64,000 bases of DNA, from contig NZ_QXIO01000015.1 of NCBI RefSeq assembly GCF_003545765.1, forward strand, positions 1 to 64,000, given 5' to 3'. The notes under the pieces were generated by a model. That model ran no database searches and was not told where the DNA came from. It worked only from the letters and a program-made list of their open reading frames with translations. Positions 46,760 to 54,758 of this stretch are shown here, in pieces. The stretch is from Colwellia sp. RSH04 (GTDB lineage Bacteria; Pseudomonadota; Gammaproteobacteria; Enterobacterales; Alteromonadaceae). How positions within the stretch are numbered: the first letter of the stretch is position 1; the number at the start of each line of letters is the position of its first letter. Both the position numbers and the translations under genes were made by a program.

Positions 46760-46900
46760 CTGCTCTGTTTTATCCTTGAACTCACACAAGTCTTTAATAA
46801 TACATCACCACAGCGTGGTTTACGTGCAACACAAGTATAGCGACCGTGAAGAATAAGCCAGTGGTGTACGTCTACTTTAAATTTTTTTGGCACGATTTTT
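46760..46900 (-). pseudogene. nth: nth 3'-end fragment, copy 5 (shortest)
   Basis: The minus strand carries FKVDVHHWLILHGRYTCVARKPRCG, then a frameshift and a degraded CIIEDLCEFKDKTE. Unlike copies 1-4 it lacks the IAVDTHI region. Upstream of FKVDVHHW the frame runs through KKIVPKK into a fragment of an unrelated sensor protein (46901-47225). Confidence 0.85.
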
Positions 46901-47225
46901 TTGTATAGGGACATACTTATATCTGCTGGTACATAGAACATTGCGTCTATTTTTCCGACTTGCTCTAAATTTGGTGAACCGTTACTACCTAAATAATAAC
47001 CATTAAAATATACCGAACCTGCTGCCTTGCCCGAAATATAGACACTATGAGGTTTTGTGTTTTTTTACGTACTTTCAGGAACATTAACCGTCATCTTTAT
47101 CCAAAAAGCGGTATTTTGAGGATCTATTTGTGCTGCGTTTATTGTTTTACAATCTGGCTCCATAAAACTAGGCATTTCACTTGAAGGTGAAGTTATAGGA
47201 CAGATTATAACTGGGTCGATTTAAT
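46901..47225 (-). pseudogene. fragment of a sensor-protein extracellular domain
   Basis: The minus strand reads FWIKMTVNVPEST, a stop, then KPHSVYISGKAAGSVYFNGYYLGSNGSPNLEQVGKIDAMFYVPADI. The phrase with ISG-x-A-x-G-SVYFNG-x-x-LG-x-NG followed by GK-x-D is typical of galactose-binding-like ligand domains at the N-terminus of some marine sensor kinases or cyclases; this is recognition from memory. Start and end are missing, and it is joined in frame to nth copy 5. Confidence 0.55.
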
Positions 47226-47475
47226 AGACACGCAGAGACTGCGAAAAACTGTATCCTGAATACATGTACAGGATGAAACAGAGTTGAGATAGAAGAATAC
47301 CTATAGTTATGGCAAATACTTTATTAAAAATTAATCACTCTTGCCCAACCGTATATTGATTATTTTAGACCGTTAAACGAAATAGAATGAAAATAACACG
47401 CCGTTCATAGAATTTTACGTGTGCTTATTGTCAGCCTAGATAACAATGGCGACATTGAAACTTGAAGGAAGAGAC

Positions 47476-47590
47476 ATGAATATTAAAAAGCTCACTATTT
47501 ATTTGATGTCGTTAATAACAACATTAATTTCATTTAGTACAATCGCAGCCAAGAGCTTTGGCGATGAAAAAGAAATTCAATTTAAAGTGG
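47476..47590 (+). pseudogene. truncated exported protein (signal peptide)
   Basis: The ATG at 47476 follows GGAAGAG and opens a signal peptide, MNIKKLTIYLMSLITTLISFSTIAA. After about 38 residues the reading runs into an IS91-type fragment and the frame continues only as that fragment's wrong frame. It is the 5' remnant of an exported-protein gene cut by an element. The 250 bases upstream hold no gene. Confidence 0.5.
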
Positions 47591-47599
47591 TCATCCAGA

Positions 47600-47735
47600 G
47601 CGGCGTCACGACGATTTTACCGTTCAGCGCGACTTCGATTCTGGGTCATAGCGCACTACACACGTGTTCTTTGACCCTATCGATTTCATTGGCAAACTAG
47701 CTGTTCTCATTCCGCCGCCAAGACTATACATTGCT
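47600..47735 (+). pseudogene. IS91/ISCR-type transposase fragment
   Basis: One plus-strand frame reads THVFFDPIDFIGKLAVLIPPPRLY, matching the C-terminal motif of Y2 (rolling-circle) IS91-family transposases (DPL-x-FI-x-x-LA-x-L-x-P-x-PR). The catalytic tyrosines and N-terminus are absent. It is a short relic that truncates the exported-protein gene on its left. Confidence 0.65.
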
Positions 47736-47749
47736 GACCTTATTCATCT

Positions 47750-48232
47750 TTACCTCAGAGAAAGCATACTCAAAAGCTTTGAAATCGACACTAATTCGCC
47801 TTCGCTCCAATGTGCAAAAATTTGGTCACATTTTTGCGATACTGTCAGATGTGCATTGTTAAAAATCTCCATACCAGAGTCAGTTAGTTTTACCAAACTG
47901 ACTCTGGCATCTTTGAGATTACTCTGTTTAACAATTAAGCCTGATTTTTCCATTGGAAGAAGAATTCTAGTTATACCTGATGCTGATTTACCTAACGAAT
48001 CAGCAAGATCAATTCTTCTCACGGTATATTCGTGTGCATTCGATAAGTCATTGAGCACCATATACTCCGTTAGACCAATTCCGTGTATTGCTCCAAGGGT
48101 GCCGTCTAGCTTCTTAGAGAGCAACGAGTTTGCCGTATTAATTGATAACAACAGACTTACTCTGTGTTCGTTTATTTCCATAGTGTTATTTTCCGTAGTG
48201 ACTTTTGCAAGTGGTCTCTTAATATTTTCCAT
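47750..48232 (-). CDS. MarR-family transcriptional regulator
   Basis: This encodes 160 residues with a MarR winged helix: YTVRRIDLADSLGKSASGITRILLPMEKSGLIVKQSNLKDARVSLVKLTDSG. The wing carries the usual DxR. It is divergent from the P-loop kinase at 48321, and the 88-base gap contains a near-perfect 52-bp palindrome starting six bases from its own start codon. It should repress both genes as a dimer and release on ligand binding. Confidence 0.9.
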   Translation of the reverse strand: MENIKRPLAKVTTENNTMEINEHRVSLLLSINTANSLLSKKLDGTLGAIHGIGLTEYMVLNDLSNAHEYTVRRIDLADSLGKSASGITRILLPMEKSGLIVKQSNLKDARVSLVKLTDSGMEIFNNAHLTVSQKCDQIFAHWSEGELVSISKLLSMLSLR

Positions 48233-48238
48233 CAGAAA

Positions 48239-48290
48239 GCATTATACTTCCACAATGCTTGATATATCAAGTATTGTGGAAGTATAATGC
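48239..48290. promoter_or_regulatory. 52-bp operator palindrome between MarR and kinase genes
   Basis: The arms start GCATTATACTTCCACAAT and are mirrored by ATTGTGGAAGTATAATGC, 26 bases each with one mismatch. It occupies most of the divergent intergenic region and includes TATAAT-like elements on both strands, so a bound repressor would block both promoters. It is unusually long for a MarR site, possibly binding two dimers. Confidence 0.9.
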
Positions 48291-48320
48291 TTGAATGTAA
48301 AGGATACTGAAAAGACCTAA

Positions 48321-48821
48321 ATGAAAATTATCTTAATTACCGGACCAATAGCCGCCGGAAAAACAACTTATGCGATCCGGCTAGCAAGTGAGCTTAGCGC
48401 AATACGGTTTTCTATTGATGCCTGGATGACTACCTTATTCAGCGAAGATAACCTTGAAAACGATTTTTTGGCAATCATGGCTAGAGTCGACAGGTGTCAT
48501 AATCAAATATGGAGCGTTGCGCTGCAGGCGCTAGATAAAAATCTGAGCGTTATATTGGATTTGGGGTTTACTACCGTTGAACAACGTTCAAAATTTATAA
48601 ACTTAGCTTTGTCACTTGGCATAACACCTGAGCTTCACTATCTGCAACTTTCGCCAAAGGCAAGGTGGCAAAGGGTTGTGCAGCGAAATAACGATAAACA
48701 TCCAGACGTGTTCTTTTTTGAAATATCTCAAGAAATGTTTGATTTTATGGAGCCAAAGTTTGAACCGCCTATTCTGACTGAGTGTGACAATTTTAAAATC
48801 ATTGATGCAAGCAGCTGTTAA
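48321..48821 (+). CDS. AAA_33-type P-loop kinase
   Basis: This encodes 166 residues. The Walker A motif is GPIAAGKTTYA (7-17), followed by FSIDAW and a second acidic strand LSVILDLGF; the lid contains RWQRVVQRN. It resembles small-molecule kinases of the chloramphenicol phosphotransferase/AAA_33 group. A toxin-like zeta role is less likely because no antitoxin is adjacent. Control by the MarR regulator suggests a response to a small molecule, perhaps its substrate. Confidence 0.75.
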   Translation: MKIILITGPIAAGKTTYAIRLASELSAIRFSIDAWMTTLFSEDNLENDFLAIMARVDRCHNQIWSVALQALDKNLSVILDLGFTTVEQRSKFINLALSLGITPELHYLQLSPKARWQRVVQRNNDKHPDVFFFEISQEMFDFMEPKFEPPILTECDNFKIIDASSC

Positions 48822-48829
48822 TTTTTACA

Positions 48830-49100
48830 ATTCACTGTTTGAAAAAGCCAAGCCATTACAATTACTGGAAACAGACCGTATGACTTTTTGGTAATTCGAC
48901 CACTTTGATGAAGAAGAAGCGACCAATGGTAATGACACTATTATTGGCTTTGATGTCGGCTCAGCTGAGGCTGCAAAACAGTTCTGTAACAAGCTATTGC
49001 CTTAGATGGCACTTGTGAAGGAGAGCTGAGTCAAAAGGTCCGCGCTTCACAGGATATGTGAGAGGTTTAGATAATAATAAATTGTGCTTTTTGTATAAAA
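48830..49100 (+). pseudogene. VOC (glyoxalase-fold) pseudogene
   Basis: Plus-strand frames give YNSLFEKAKPLQLLETDRMTFW, a stop, then NDTIIGFDVGSAEAAKQF and degraded downstream phrases. They align with the intact protein at 53768-54124 (YDSLFEQTELNKVLTTERMTFW, then GTMIGLNVGSSEEVKRL). Several stops and frameshifts are present and the N-terminus is missing. It is a decayed relative, diverged too far to be a recent copy. Confidence 0.8.
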
Positions 49101-49242
49101 TTCAACAACTATAAAGGAGTACGCTTTGGTGGGCCCCGAACTAAATGATTAAAAAACCGTTTACTTAATTGAGCTTTCAGTATTTATAAAAGATTACTGA
49201 ATTGCTATTATTTTTTATATATTTTATCCCGAATTATTAACC

Positions 49243-50508
49243 ATGCCGCCAATTATCAATTTCAACTCTCTTCTGTTATTCCTTGCTGCTGGGCAGGGAG
49301 TAATATTTGCTATTTTGCTATATTTTCGCAGCAAAAAAAGTAGAGAAATTAACATTCACTTATCTATTATATTAATTGCTTTTAGTATTGAGGTTTTTCA
49401 AAAGTTTTTAATAGACACCAACTATATATTTCAATTTCCGCTATTGGTAGGTGCTAACCTCCCATTTGATGCTTGTATTGGTATCGCGCTTTATTGGTAT
49501 GTAAGACAATTGACTCACCCTGAAAGAAATAATCACCAGCAAACTGTATTTAAGCATTACGCTATATTCTTTCTCTGTTTCACCTTATCCATTCCATATT
49601 GGTTGATGGACTTCGATGCCAAACTTGCGTTAATGGAAAATGGCGTAATCTCCACACAATGGTCAAACATGGTTTTTTATAGTTTGGGTGCTCAAACATT
49701 TATTAAAATTATCAGTTTCTCTGCCTATGTCTTTCTAAGTATCAAAATGCTAGTCGCACATAAAAAGCGTGTTAAGAACGTATTCTCATATCGAGAACGT
49801 GTCACATTAATTTGGCTAACAAACATGTTATGGCTATTCTTATTTGGCTTAGTTAAAGGCGTGTTGGGGTTAGTTTTCTTTCAAGAATCGGAAGACGCGA
49901 CGTCCATGATGGGCTTTATGGAGTATTTTTCGGTTGTTGTGATTTTTTATATCGGCATCATGGGCATGATGCAACCTAGAATATATCGACGTACTGAACG
50001 TTCTTACATCAATGAATTAAAAGCTAATGAAATAAATAATGAGTCAGCATCGCTGTCTAACAACCCCAAAAATATATTAACAACAGAAAGCAAAGCCGTC
50101 TCGACACCGTCAAAAAATAAGTACCTTAAATCAGCGCTTTCTAATGATGATATGACGCGAATTGCTAAAAAACTTGATTCATTAATGCTTACTACGCCCA
50201 TGTATTTAGATGCCAATTTAAGTATGCCTCAGTTAGCGGATGCATTATCGGTTTCTCCCAACTATTTATCGCAAACACTAAGTTTTATATATGAGATGAG
50301 CTTTTTTGATTTCATTAATATTCAGCGAATTGATTTTGCTAAAAAACAATTACTTGACCCGGCACTCAGTCAAAAAAGTGTTGTTGAAGTAGCGATAGAC
50401 TCAGCCTTTAATTCACGGTCTGCTTTTTATTCAGCGTTTAAAAAACACGTAGGTAAGACACCACTCCAATATAAAAAGCTCCATAAAAACGCTTTGTCCG
50501 CCAATTAG
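49243..50508 (+). CDS. membrane-anchored AraC-family regulator
   Basis: This encodes 421 residues. Seven helices fill the first about 245, then comes a polar linker and a C-terminal AraC domain (MPQLADALSVSPNYLSQTLSFIYEMSFFDFINIQRIDFAKKQLL, then AIDSAFNSRSAFYSAFKKHVGKTPLQYKK). It is one of three regulators of this layout here. It is followed by a hairpin at 50542 and then an outer-membrane protein gene, which may be its target. Confidence 0.85.
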   Translation: MPPIINFNSLLLFLAAGQGVIFAILLYFRSKKSREINIHLSIILIAFSIEVFQKFLIDTNYIFQFPLLVGANLPFDACIGIALYWYVRQLTHPERNNHQQTVFKHYAIFFLCFTLSIPYWLMDFDAKLALMENGVISTQWSNMVFYSLGAQTFIKIISFSAYVFLSIKMLVAHKKRVKNVFSYRERVTLIWLTNMLWLFLFGLVKGVLGLVFFQESEDATSMMGFMEYFSVVVIFYIGIMGMMQPRIYRRTERSYINELKANEINNESASLSNNPKNILTTESKAVSTPSKNKYLKSALSNDDMTRIAKKLDSLMLTTPMYLDANLSMPQLADALSVSPNYLSQTLSFIYEMSFFDFINIQRIDFAKKQLLDPALSQKSVVEVAIDSAFNSRSAFYSAFKKHVGKTPLQYKKLHKNALSAN

Positions 50509-50541
50509 TAAGAAGGTGCTTTATTCTGTAGACAGTATTCT

Positions 50542-50569
50542 ATTGTCCTTTCCTGAAGGAAAAGACAAT
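50542..50569 (+). terminator. possible hairpin terminator after the AraC gene
   Basis: The arms ATTGTCCTTTCC and GGAAAAGACAAT pair over 12 bases with one mismatch and a TGAA loop. There is no strong T run afterwards, so termination may be weak; an mRNA-stability hairpin is an alternative. Confidence 0.5.
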
Positions 50570-50607
50570 AATTCGTGAAGAAATAACTTAGTAAAATTAG
50601 TTAGGTA

Positions 50608-51342
50608 GTGAGTTTTAGCTGTAGTGGGTGGCTGTACTTGTCCTCACCTGCTTATCAATACACCTTCATTTTATTTTTTATACATAATGTTTTTAGACTT
50701 AAGCGTGTGAGGTTCAAATACTTCAGTATTTTATATTTACCTCAATCAGATTTAGCTAGGAAAATTATTAATTTTAAAAGATTAATCACTACCTCTGTTA
50801 CAACTTCATTGTTAGTAATACTGCCAAACTCATTTGTTCACGCTGACGACAGTTGGAGCAATAGAGTATCAATTTTGTTTGGTCAGAAACATTTACAAAA
50901 GGATATTTTCGATGAGAAAAAACACTCAGCTTTTGGTATTGGATTTGATATAAAAAAGCAAGATTGGCCTGTAAGTATCGCCATTGATTTAGTTGGTTCT
51001 GGCAAAGAAACCAATAATGCCAACGGTGGATCAGATGTCGCTACAGGAGAACTACACCTTGGTATACGAAAGCATTGGTTATTTAATAATATCGAACCTT
51101 ATATTGGCGGCGGGGCAAACCTTTCAGTGACCGAAATCACCAATTTTAGTGGTGATAGCATCGGAAAACAAGACGATGATGGGATAGCTTATTGGGTATC
51201 AACAGGTATAAGTTGGAAGTTTGATAATAACATCGTAGTTGGTGCTGATATTCGATACAGTGACGCAAAAGCGGAATTGTTTAATTCTGCTATCAAAACG
51301 AGTGGTGTGTATTCTATGGTTACCGTTGGTTATCAGTTTTAG
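50608..51342 (+). CDS. outer-membrane beta-barrel protein
   Basis: The open frame has a cleavable signal (LITTSVTTSLLVILPNSFVHADD) followed by about 170 residues of alternating strands. It contains the phrase EPYIGGGANLS found in OmpA-like/YfaZ-type barrels and the terminal strand YSMVTVGYQF, whose final Phe directs assembly. No ATG precedes the signal in frame; starts at GTG 50608 or a later GTG would leave a long extension. The real start is unresolved, perhaps a rare codon or a 5' mutation. It lies 100 bases downstream of an AraC gene. Confidence 0.7.
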   Translation: MSFSCSGWLYLSSPAYQYTFILFFIHNVFRLKRVRFKYFSILYLPQSDLARKIINFKRLITTSVTTSLLVILPNSFVHADDSWSNRVSILFGQKHLQKDIFDEKKHSAFGIGFDIKKQDWPVSIAIDLVGSGKETNNANGGSDVATGELHLGIRKHWLFNNIEPYIGGGANLSVTEITNFSGDSIGKQDDDGIAYWVSTGISWKFDNNIVVGADIRYSDAKAELFNSAIKTSGVYSMVTVGYQF

Positions 51343-51684
51343 TAAATAAACGGACTGTTACAGTTTTTCAATTCTGGAACCTTTATTAGTAAATGTAGGT
51401 TTTTCTCATAACGAGGAAAAGCGTTGAACTAATCTTTGGTGTTGCAAGTATTAATAACTGATTCCGTAAATGTGAATGTGGTGATGTATGGCTAGAGAGA
51501 GAATTAAAAGTAAGTATTTCTCAAACAGAGGTTTTTTGGCTAAAAGAGCGCTTGATTTCACTTTTATATGGCTCGCAATATCATTCAATAACTTTTCAAA
51601 TAAATGCTCTACGTTTGTCACCTGCTATTAATGATTACCGAGATTATTAATCCCGGTAGTAATACATCTTTATAGGGAAATGAT
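51343..51684. other. intergenic region with an unidentified gene remnant
   Basis: Between 51485 and 51652 one frame reads DVWLERELKVSISQTEVFWLKERLISLLYGSQYHSITFQI up to a stop. It looks like the C-terminal end of a lost gene, but I cannot name the family. The rest is non-coding. Confidence 0.35.
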
Positions 51685-52584
51685 ATGGGTATAAAAACAA
51701 GAATATTTGAACTGTTTGTTGGGTGGGGGCGCTTTCGAGCTAAACTTATGCGCAAAAGCCTTACAACTGATGAAGGAGAAATAGCTTATTTGGAAGGTGG
51801 TAATGGCCACTCTTTAGTTCTATTACATGGTTTTGGTGCTGATAAAGACAGCTGGAACCTGCTGGCTAAAAATCTTACTTGTCATTTTCATGTCATTGCT
51901 ATCGATATACCTGGATTTGGCGAAAGTTTTAGCCCTGTCGTTGGATTTGATATTGACAAGCAGGTTGTTAGGGTGGCTGCTTTTTTAAAACAAAAAAATA
52001 TACGTAATTTCACTGTGCTAGGAAACTCTTATGGTGGTTACATTTCGGCTATATTAACATCACGTTTTCCTGATATTATTAAAAACTGTATATTAATAAG
52101 CCCACTGGGTATCGAAAGTGCGCCCTTGACGACTATGTTTAAAGATGTGGTTAATGGTGCTTCTTCTCTATTATTGCCAACAAACCTAAACGAATTTAGG
52201 CGTCTGCTAAATAAATGCTTTTATAAAGCACCATTTATTCCTGAATTTGCTGAAAAGGAAATGTTAGAACGTAATCTTTCAAGAAGCAGCTTGCATCATA
52301 AATTATTCTACCAGACGCATTTGATAATTAATGGGCAACTGAATTTCGATTATGCATTGGAGGGGCTTCTTAATGAGATAACAATACCCATTCATGTGAT
52401 TTGGGGGGATAGTGATGCGGTTTTATCTGATGAAGGTTTGGAAGTACTATTAGGTTTAGATAATAAATTCATTACCTTAGAGCGTCTAGAAAATGTAGGC
52501 CATTTGCCTCAATTTGAAGTACCTAACTATTTGTCGGATTTGGTTATAGACACAGTTCAAAGTATCACAATTTCCCGAATTTAA
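51685..52584 (+). CDS. alpha/beta-hydrolase
   Basis: This encodes 299 residues. The oxyanion-hole segment is LLHGFGADKDSW, the nucleophile elbow is GNSYGG with Ser115, the acid is in WGDSDAVLS and the histidine in VGHLPQFE. It lies between lipases and the MhpC-type C-C hydrolases. No signal peptide is seen. The start ATG follows TAGGGAAATG. The neighbours do not indicate the substrate. Confidence 0.9.
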   Translation: MGIKTRIFELFVGWGRFRAKLMRKSLTTDEGEIAYLEGGNGHSLVLLHGFGADKDSWNLLAKNLTCHFHVIAIDIPGFGESFSPVVGFDIDKQVVRVAAFLKQKNIRNFTVLGNSYGGYISAILTSRFPDIIKNCILISPLGIESAPLTTMFKDVVNGASSLLLPTNLNEFRRLLNKCFYKAPFIPEFAEKEMLERNLSRSSLHHKLFYQTHLIINGQLNFDYALEGLLNEITIPIHVIWGDSDAVLSDEGLEVLLGLDNKFITLERLENVGHLPQFEVPNYLSDLVIDTVQSITISRI

Positions 52585-52737
52585 ATGGAAAACAGTGTAG
52601 CTTAAAAATACAATAGACAGCGTTCAGTTGCGGTTTCATTAAGTTAATCAGGTTGAGACTAAGCATTAAATGTTAACTATAACTCCCTAGGGGATCGTGG
52701 GATTTGTATTAAGGGTGCTACTAAGATCTTAAGTCAT

Positions 52738-52790
52738 TGCAATATTGTTCTATTTTTAAATAAGTAGAAATGGGACTATTACTATTAAAT
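52738..52790 (+). repeat. 53-bp dispersed repeat, copy 1
   Basis: TTGCAATATTGTTCTATTT, then AAATAAGTAGAAATGGGA and an ATTAC stretch, recur at 56161-56213 with a few changes. Both copies have the same orientation and lie upstream of a cassette-like run. I do not recognise it as a known element. Confidence 0.75.
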
Positions 52791-52841
52791 ATCACTCTGC
52801 AATAAAAATATAATAAGACTTTAAACTAGGATAAATAACAG

Positions 52842-52893
52842 TTGTCAAATTTTAACCAATATATTTTTTGCCTCTTAACGAGTAGTAAGGCTC
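52842..52893 (+). repeat. degenerate attC right half
   Basis: TTTTAACCAATATATTTTTTGCCTCTTAACGAG parallels the right half of the attC at 1719 (TTTTAACCAACTATTTCTTGCCTCTTAGTGAGG). The right core GTT is degraded. It lies 17 bases upstream of the lipoprotein start, where a cassette boundary would be expected. Confidence 0.5.
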
Positions 52894-52909
52894 ATAGGAA
52901 CTATCGGAC

Positions 52910-53569
52910 ATGAACCATTATTTGAAATTATTGTTAATAAGTTTTATATCTGTATTAATCTTAAGTTGTACTGCATTTACTAATGAAGAAAATAGCGTTT
53001 GGGATAAAGCTTATAACAGCAGAACAAATCAGAGATTCATTCCTGTTGAACTTTTTACCGGAGCAAAATGGGATGGTAAACATGAATTAACCTTAAAGAA
53101 GGTTTCTACTGCAGCTTGTGCATCTTCTGGTGGCAAGCAATGCGAAAATTATTACATCACAGGCCCGTATAAAACTAAACAAAATAACACCAAAATTGAA
53201 TGGGCTGACAATGAAGTTCCCTATTATCGAAGAACATTTAGTACTAGGGGAATGGGAGAGGTTGAATCATTTTTTACCATTAATAATTCTAAAGATGGAT
53301 TGGTAAGAATTTACGATAAACGAAAACAGTGGGGTGCCAGAAATTATAGTGGACTTGGGAGCAAATTCCCACTTGGTTACTGGAAGCAAGGAGAGGTGCG
53401 TATCTATGAGTCACGCAATCCAATAAAAATTGAAATCATAGAGCTTAATGGGTCTGATAATTGCCTTACATTTCGATGGGTAAAAGGTAAAGGTGAACGT
53501 AAAAATATGGATAATAATTACACTTTTTGTCCTGAACGCGGCTTTACAAAAATCATTCACAATAATTAG
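52910..53569 (+). CDS. lipoprotein of unknown function, probable cassette
   Basis: This encodes 219 residues with lipobox LILSC at about 16-20, so it is anchored in a membrane after cleavage at Cys20. The mature part has four more cysteines (AACASSGGKQC and, later, NCLTF and TFC) that could form disulphides, and many Tyr and Trp residues. I do not recognise the family. It is flanked by an attC relic on the left and an attC-like site at 53618, so it is probably an integron cassette. Confidence 0.6.
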   Translation: MNHYLKLLLISFISVLILSCTAFTNEENSVWDKAYNSRTNQRFIPVELFTGAKWDGKHELTLKKVSTAACASSGGKQCENYYITGPYKTKQNNTKIEWADNEVPYYRRTFSTRGMGEVESFFTINNSKDGLVRIYDKRKQWGARNYSGLGSKFPLGYWKQGEVRIYESRNPIKIEIIELNGSDNCLTFRWVKGKGERKNMDNNYTFCPERGFTKIIHNN

Positions 53570-53617
53570 TTTATTGATTTAAAAAAGCGTGAACCAATAT
53601 AAACTCTGTTACAAGAG

Positions 53618-53731
53618 CATTACAAGAGCATTACAAGTTGCCAAAGTTCGCCACAAAAACGCACTGGGACAAATACTTACGGGGCTTCGCCAAACAACAT
53701 CCGTATTTTCCGCTTGGCAAAAACGTTATGC
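53618..53731 (+). repeat. attC-like site with imperfect left core
   Basis: GCATTAC (53618) and GTTATGC (53725-53731) are near complements as left and right cores. Inside them TTGCCAA and TTGGCAA form the second pair, and a longer variable loop lies between. The extra base in the left core weakens it. The arrangement, between two genes on the same strand, fits an attC. Confidence 0.6.
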
Positions 53732-53767
53732 TTCATCAAATTCAACTATCATTTGAGGTATTAAATA

Positions 53768-54124
53768 ATGAAATTAGATTATTGTGTTTTCGGCACAAAT
53801 AACATGGAAGAATCGATTGAATTTTATGATTCGCTATTCGAACAAACTGAATTAAATAAAGTTTTAACAACCGAAAGAATGACGTTCTGGCAGTGTGAGA
53901 ACTTTGCATTCGCAATTGCAAAACCATTTAATGGTGAGTCTGCTAGTAATGGCAACGGAACCATGATTGGTTTAAATGTTGGCTCTTCTGAAGAAGTAAA
54001 AAGACTTCATAGTAAGGCTTTAGCATTAGGCGGTACTTGTGAGGGAGAGCCCGGTCAACGAGGCCCTAAGTATTCAGCATATGTAAGAGATTTGGATAAA
54101 AATAAAATTGTTTTTTCTGTTTAA
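53768..54124 (+). CDS. VOC/glyoxalase-fold protein, probable cassette
   Basis: This encodes 118 residues: one VOC module with strand-helix openings MKLDYCVFGTNNMEESIEFYDSLF and the closing AYVRDLDKNKIVFSV. A single module must dimerise to make a metal site, and relatives include fosfomycin and bleomycin resistance proteins and many unknowns; the substrate here cannot be assigned. A decayed relative lies at 48830-49100. It follows an attC-like site by 36 bases, with a GAGGT ribosome site. Confidence 0.8.
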   Translation: MKLDYCVFGTNNMEESIEFYDSLFEQTELNKVLTTERMTFWQCENFAFAIAKPFNGESASNGNGTMIGLNVGSSEEVKRLHSKALALGGTCEGEPGQRGPKYSAYVRDLDKNKIVFSV

Positions 54125-54187
54125 AAACATAAATATTAGAGGCAGCAGCGCCCCTTGGGGATTATGCCGATGAGAATCCAGTTAGAT
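54121..54187 (+). repeat. possible attC relic between VOC and YdeI genes
   Basis: A hairpin around GGCAGCAGCGCCCCTTGGGG and TTATGCC, followed by CAGTTAGATGCC, gives a right core GTTAGAT of the expected form. The left core is not recognisable. It is supported mainly by position between two same-strand genes. Confidence 0.35.
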
Positions 54188-54758
54188 GCCTGAGCCAGAT
54201 CCATTTAAAATTATGTCATTTGAAACACCTAAAGCTCTCAGTGAGTGGCTTAAGATAAACCACGCATCTGAAAGTGAACTGTGGGTGAAGATATTTAAGA
54301 AAAAAACAGGGATTCAAAGTGTTACTTGGAATGATGTAGTGATTGAGATTTTATGCTGGGGTTGGATTGACGGAATAAAAAAGTCAATTGATGATCAAGC
54401 CTATCTGCAGCGTATAACTCCGAGAACTTTACGAAGTAACTGGTCGAAAAGGAATACAGAGCATGTTGAACGTTTGATAAGCGAAGACCGGATGAAGGAA
54501 GCTGGGCTAGTGCATGTTCGTGCGGCGAAATCAGATGGACGTTGGGAAAACGCCTATGCGGTGAGTGAAATGGAAGTACCCGCAGATTTTTTAGCCGCAC
54601 TGGAAGGTAATCTAAATGCAAAGCAGTTTTTTGAAACACTTAATAAGTCAAGCCGTTATGCTATAGCATACGGATTGATAAGTGCCAAAAAATCAGAAAC
54701 CAGAGAAAAAAGGTTTAAAAAATTTATGGATATGCTTGTTAATGAACAAAAGCCTTAA
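54186..54758 (+). CDS. YdeI/OmpD-associated family protein
   Basis: This encodes 190 residues. It opens with FETPKALSEWLKINHASESELWVKIFKKKTG, then WNDVVIEILCWGWIDGIKKSIDD, TPRTLRSNWSKRNTEHVERL and a C-terminal domain ending SAKKSETREKRFKKFMDML. These are the hallmarks of the YdeI (OmdA) family, linked to bacteriocin tolerance in some bacteria, mechanism uncertain. It is probably carried as a cassette. A second ATG nine codons in is an alternative start. Confidence 0.85.
   Translation: MPEPDPFKIMSFETPKALSEWLKINHASESELWVKIFKKKTGIQSVTWNDVVIEILCWGWIDGIKKSIDDQAYLQRITPRTLRSNWSKRNTEHVERLISEDRMKEAGLVHVRAAKSDGRWENAYAVSEMEVPADFLAALEGNLNAKQFFETLNKSSRYAIAYGLISAKKSETREKRFKKFMDMLVNEQKP

Larger units (their letters stand above)
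52585..52909. other. non-coding region with a dispersed repeat and an attC relic
   Basis: No gene. A 53-bp repeat unit lies at 52738-52790 and an attC-like right half at 52842-52893; both are described separately. Confidence 0.6.

Noticed and set aside
47664-48287. A 207-residue plus-strand frame opposite the MarR gene
   Set aside because: It is the antisense of the well-supported MarR gene; only its first about 25 residues reflect the IS91-type fragment.
48239-48290. Intrinsic terminator
   Set aside because: There is no loop or T tract, and it lies between two divergent genes at promoter distance, which fits an operator.
48321-48821. Zeta-type toxin kinase
   Set aside because: No epsilon-like antitoxin is adjacent; divergence from a MarR regulator fits a substrate-induced enzyme better.
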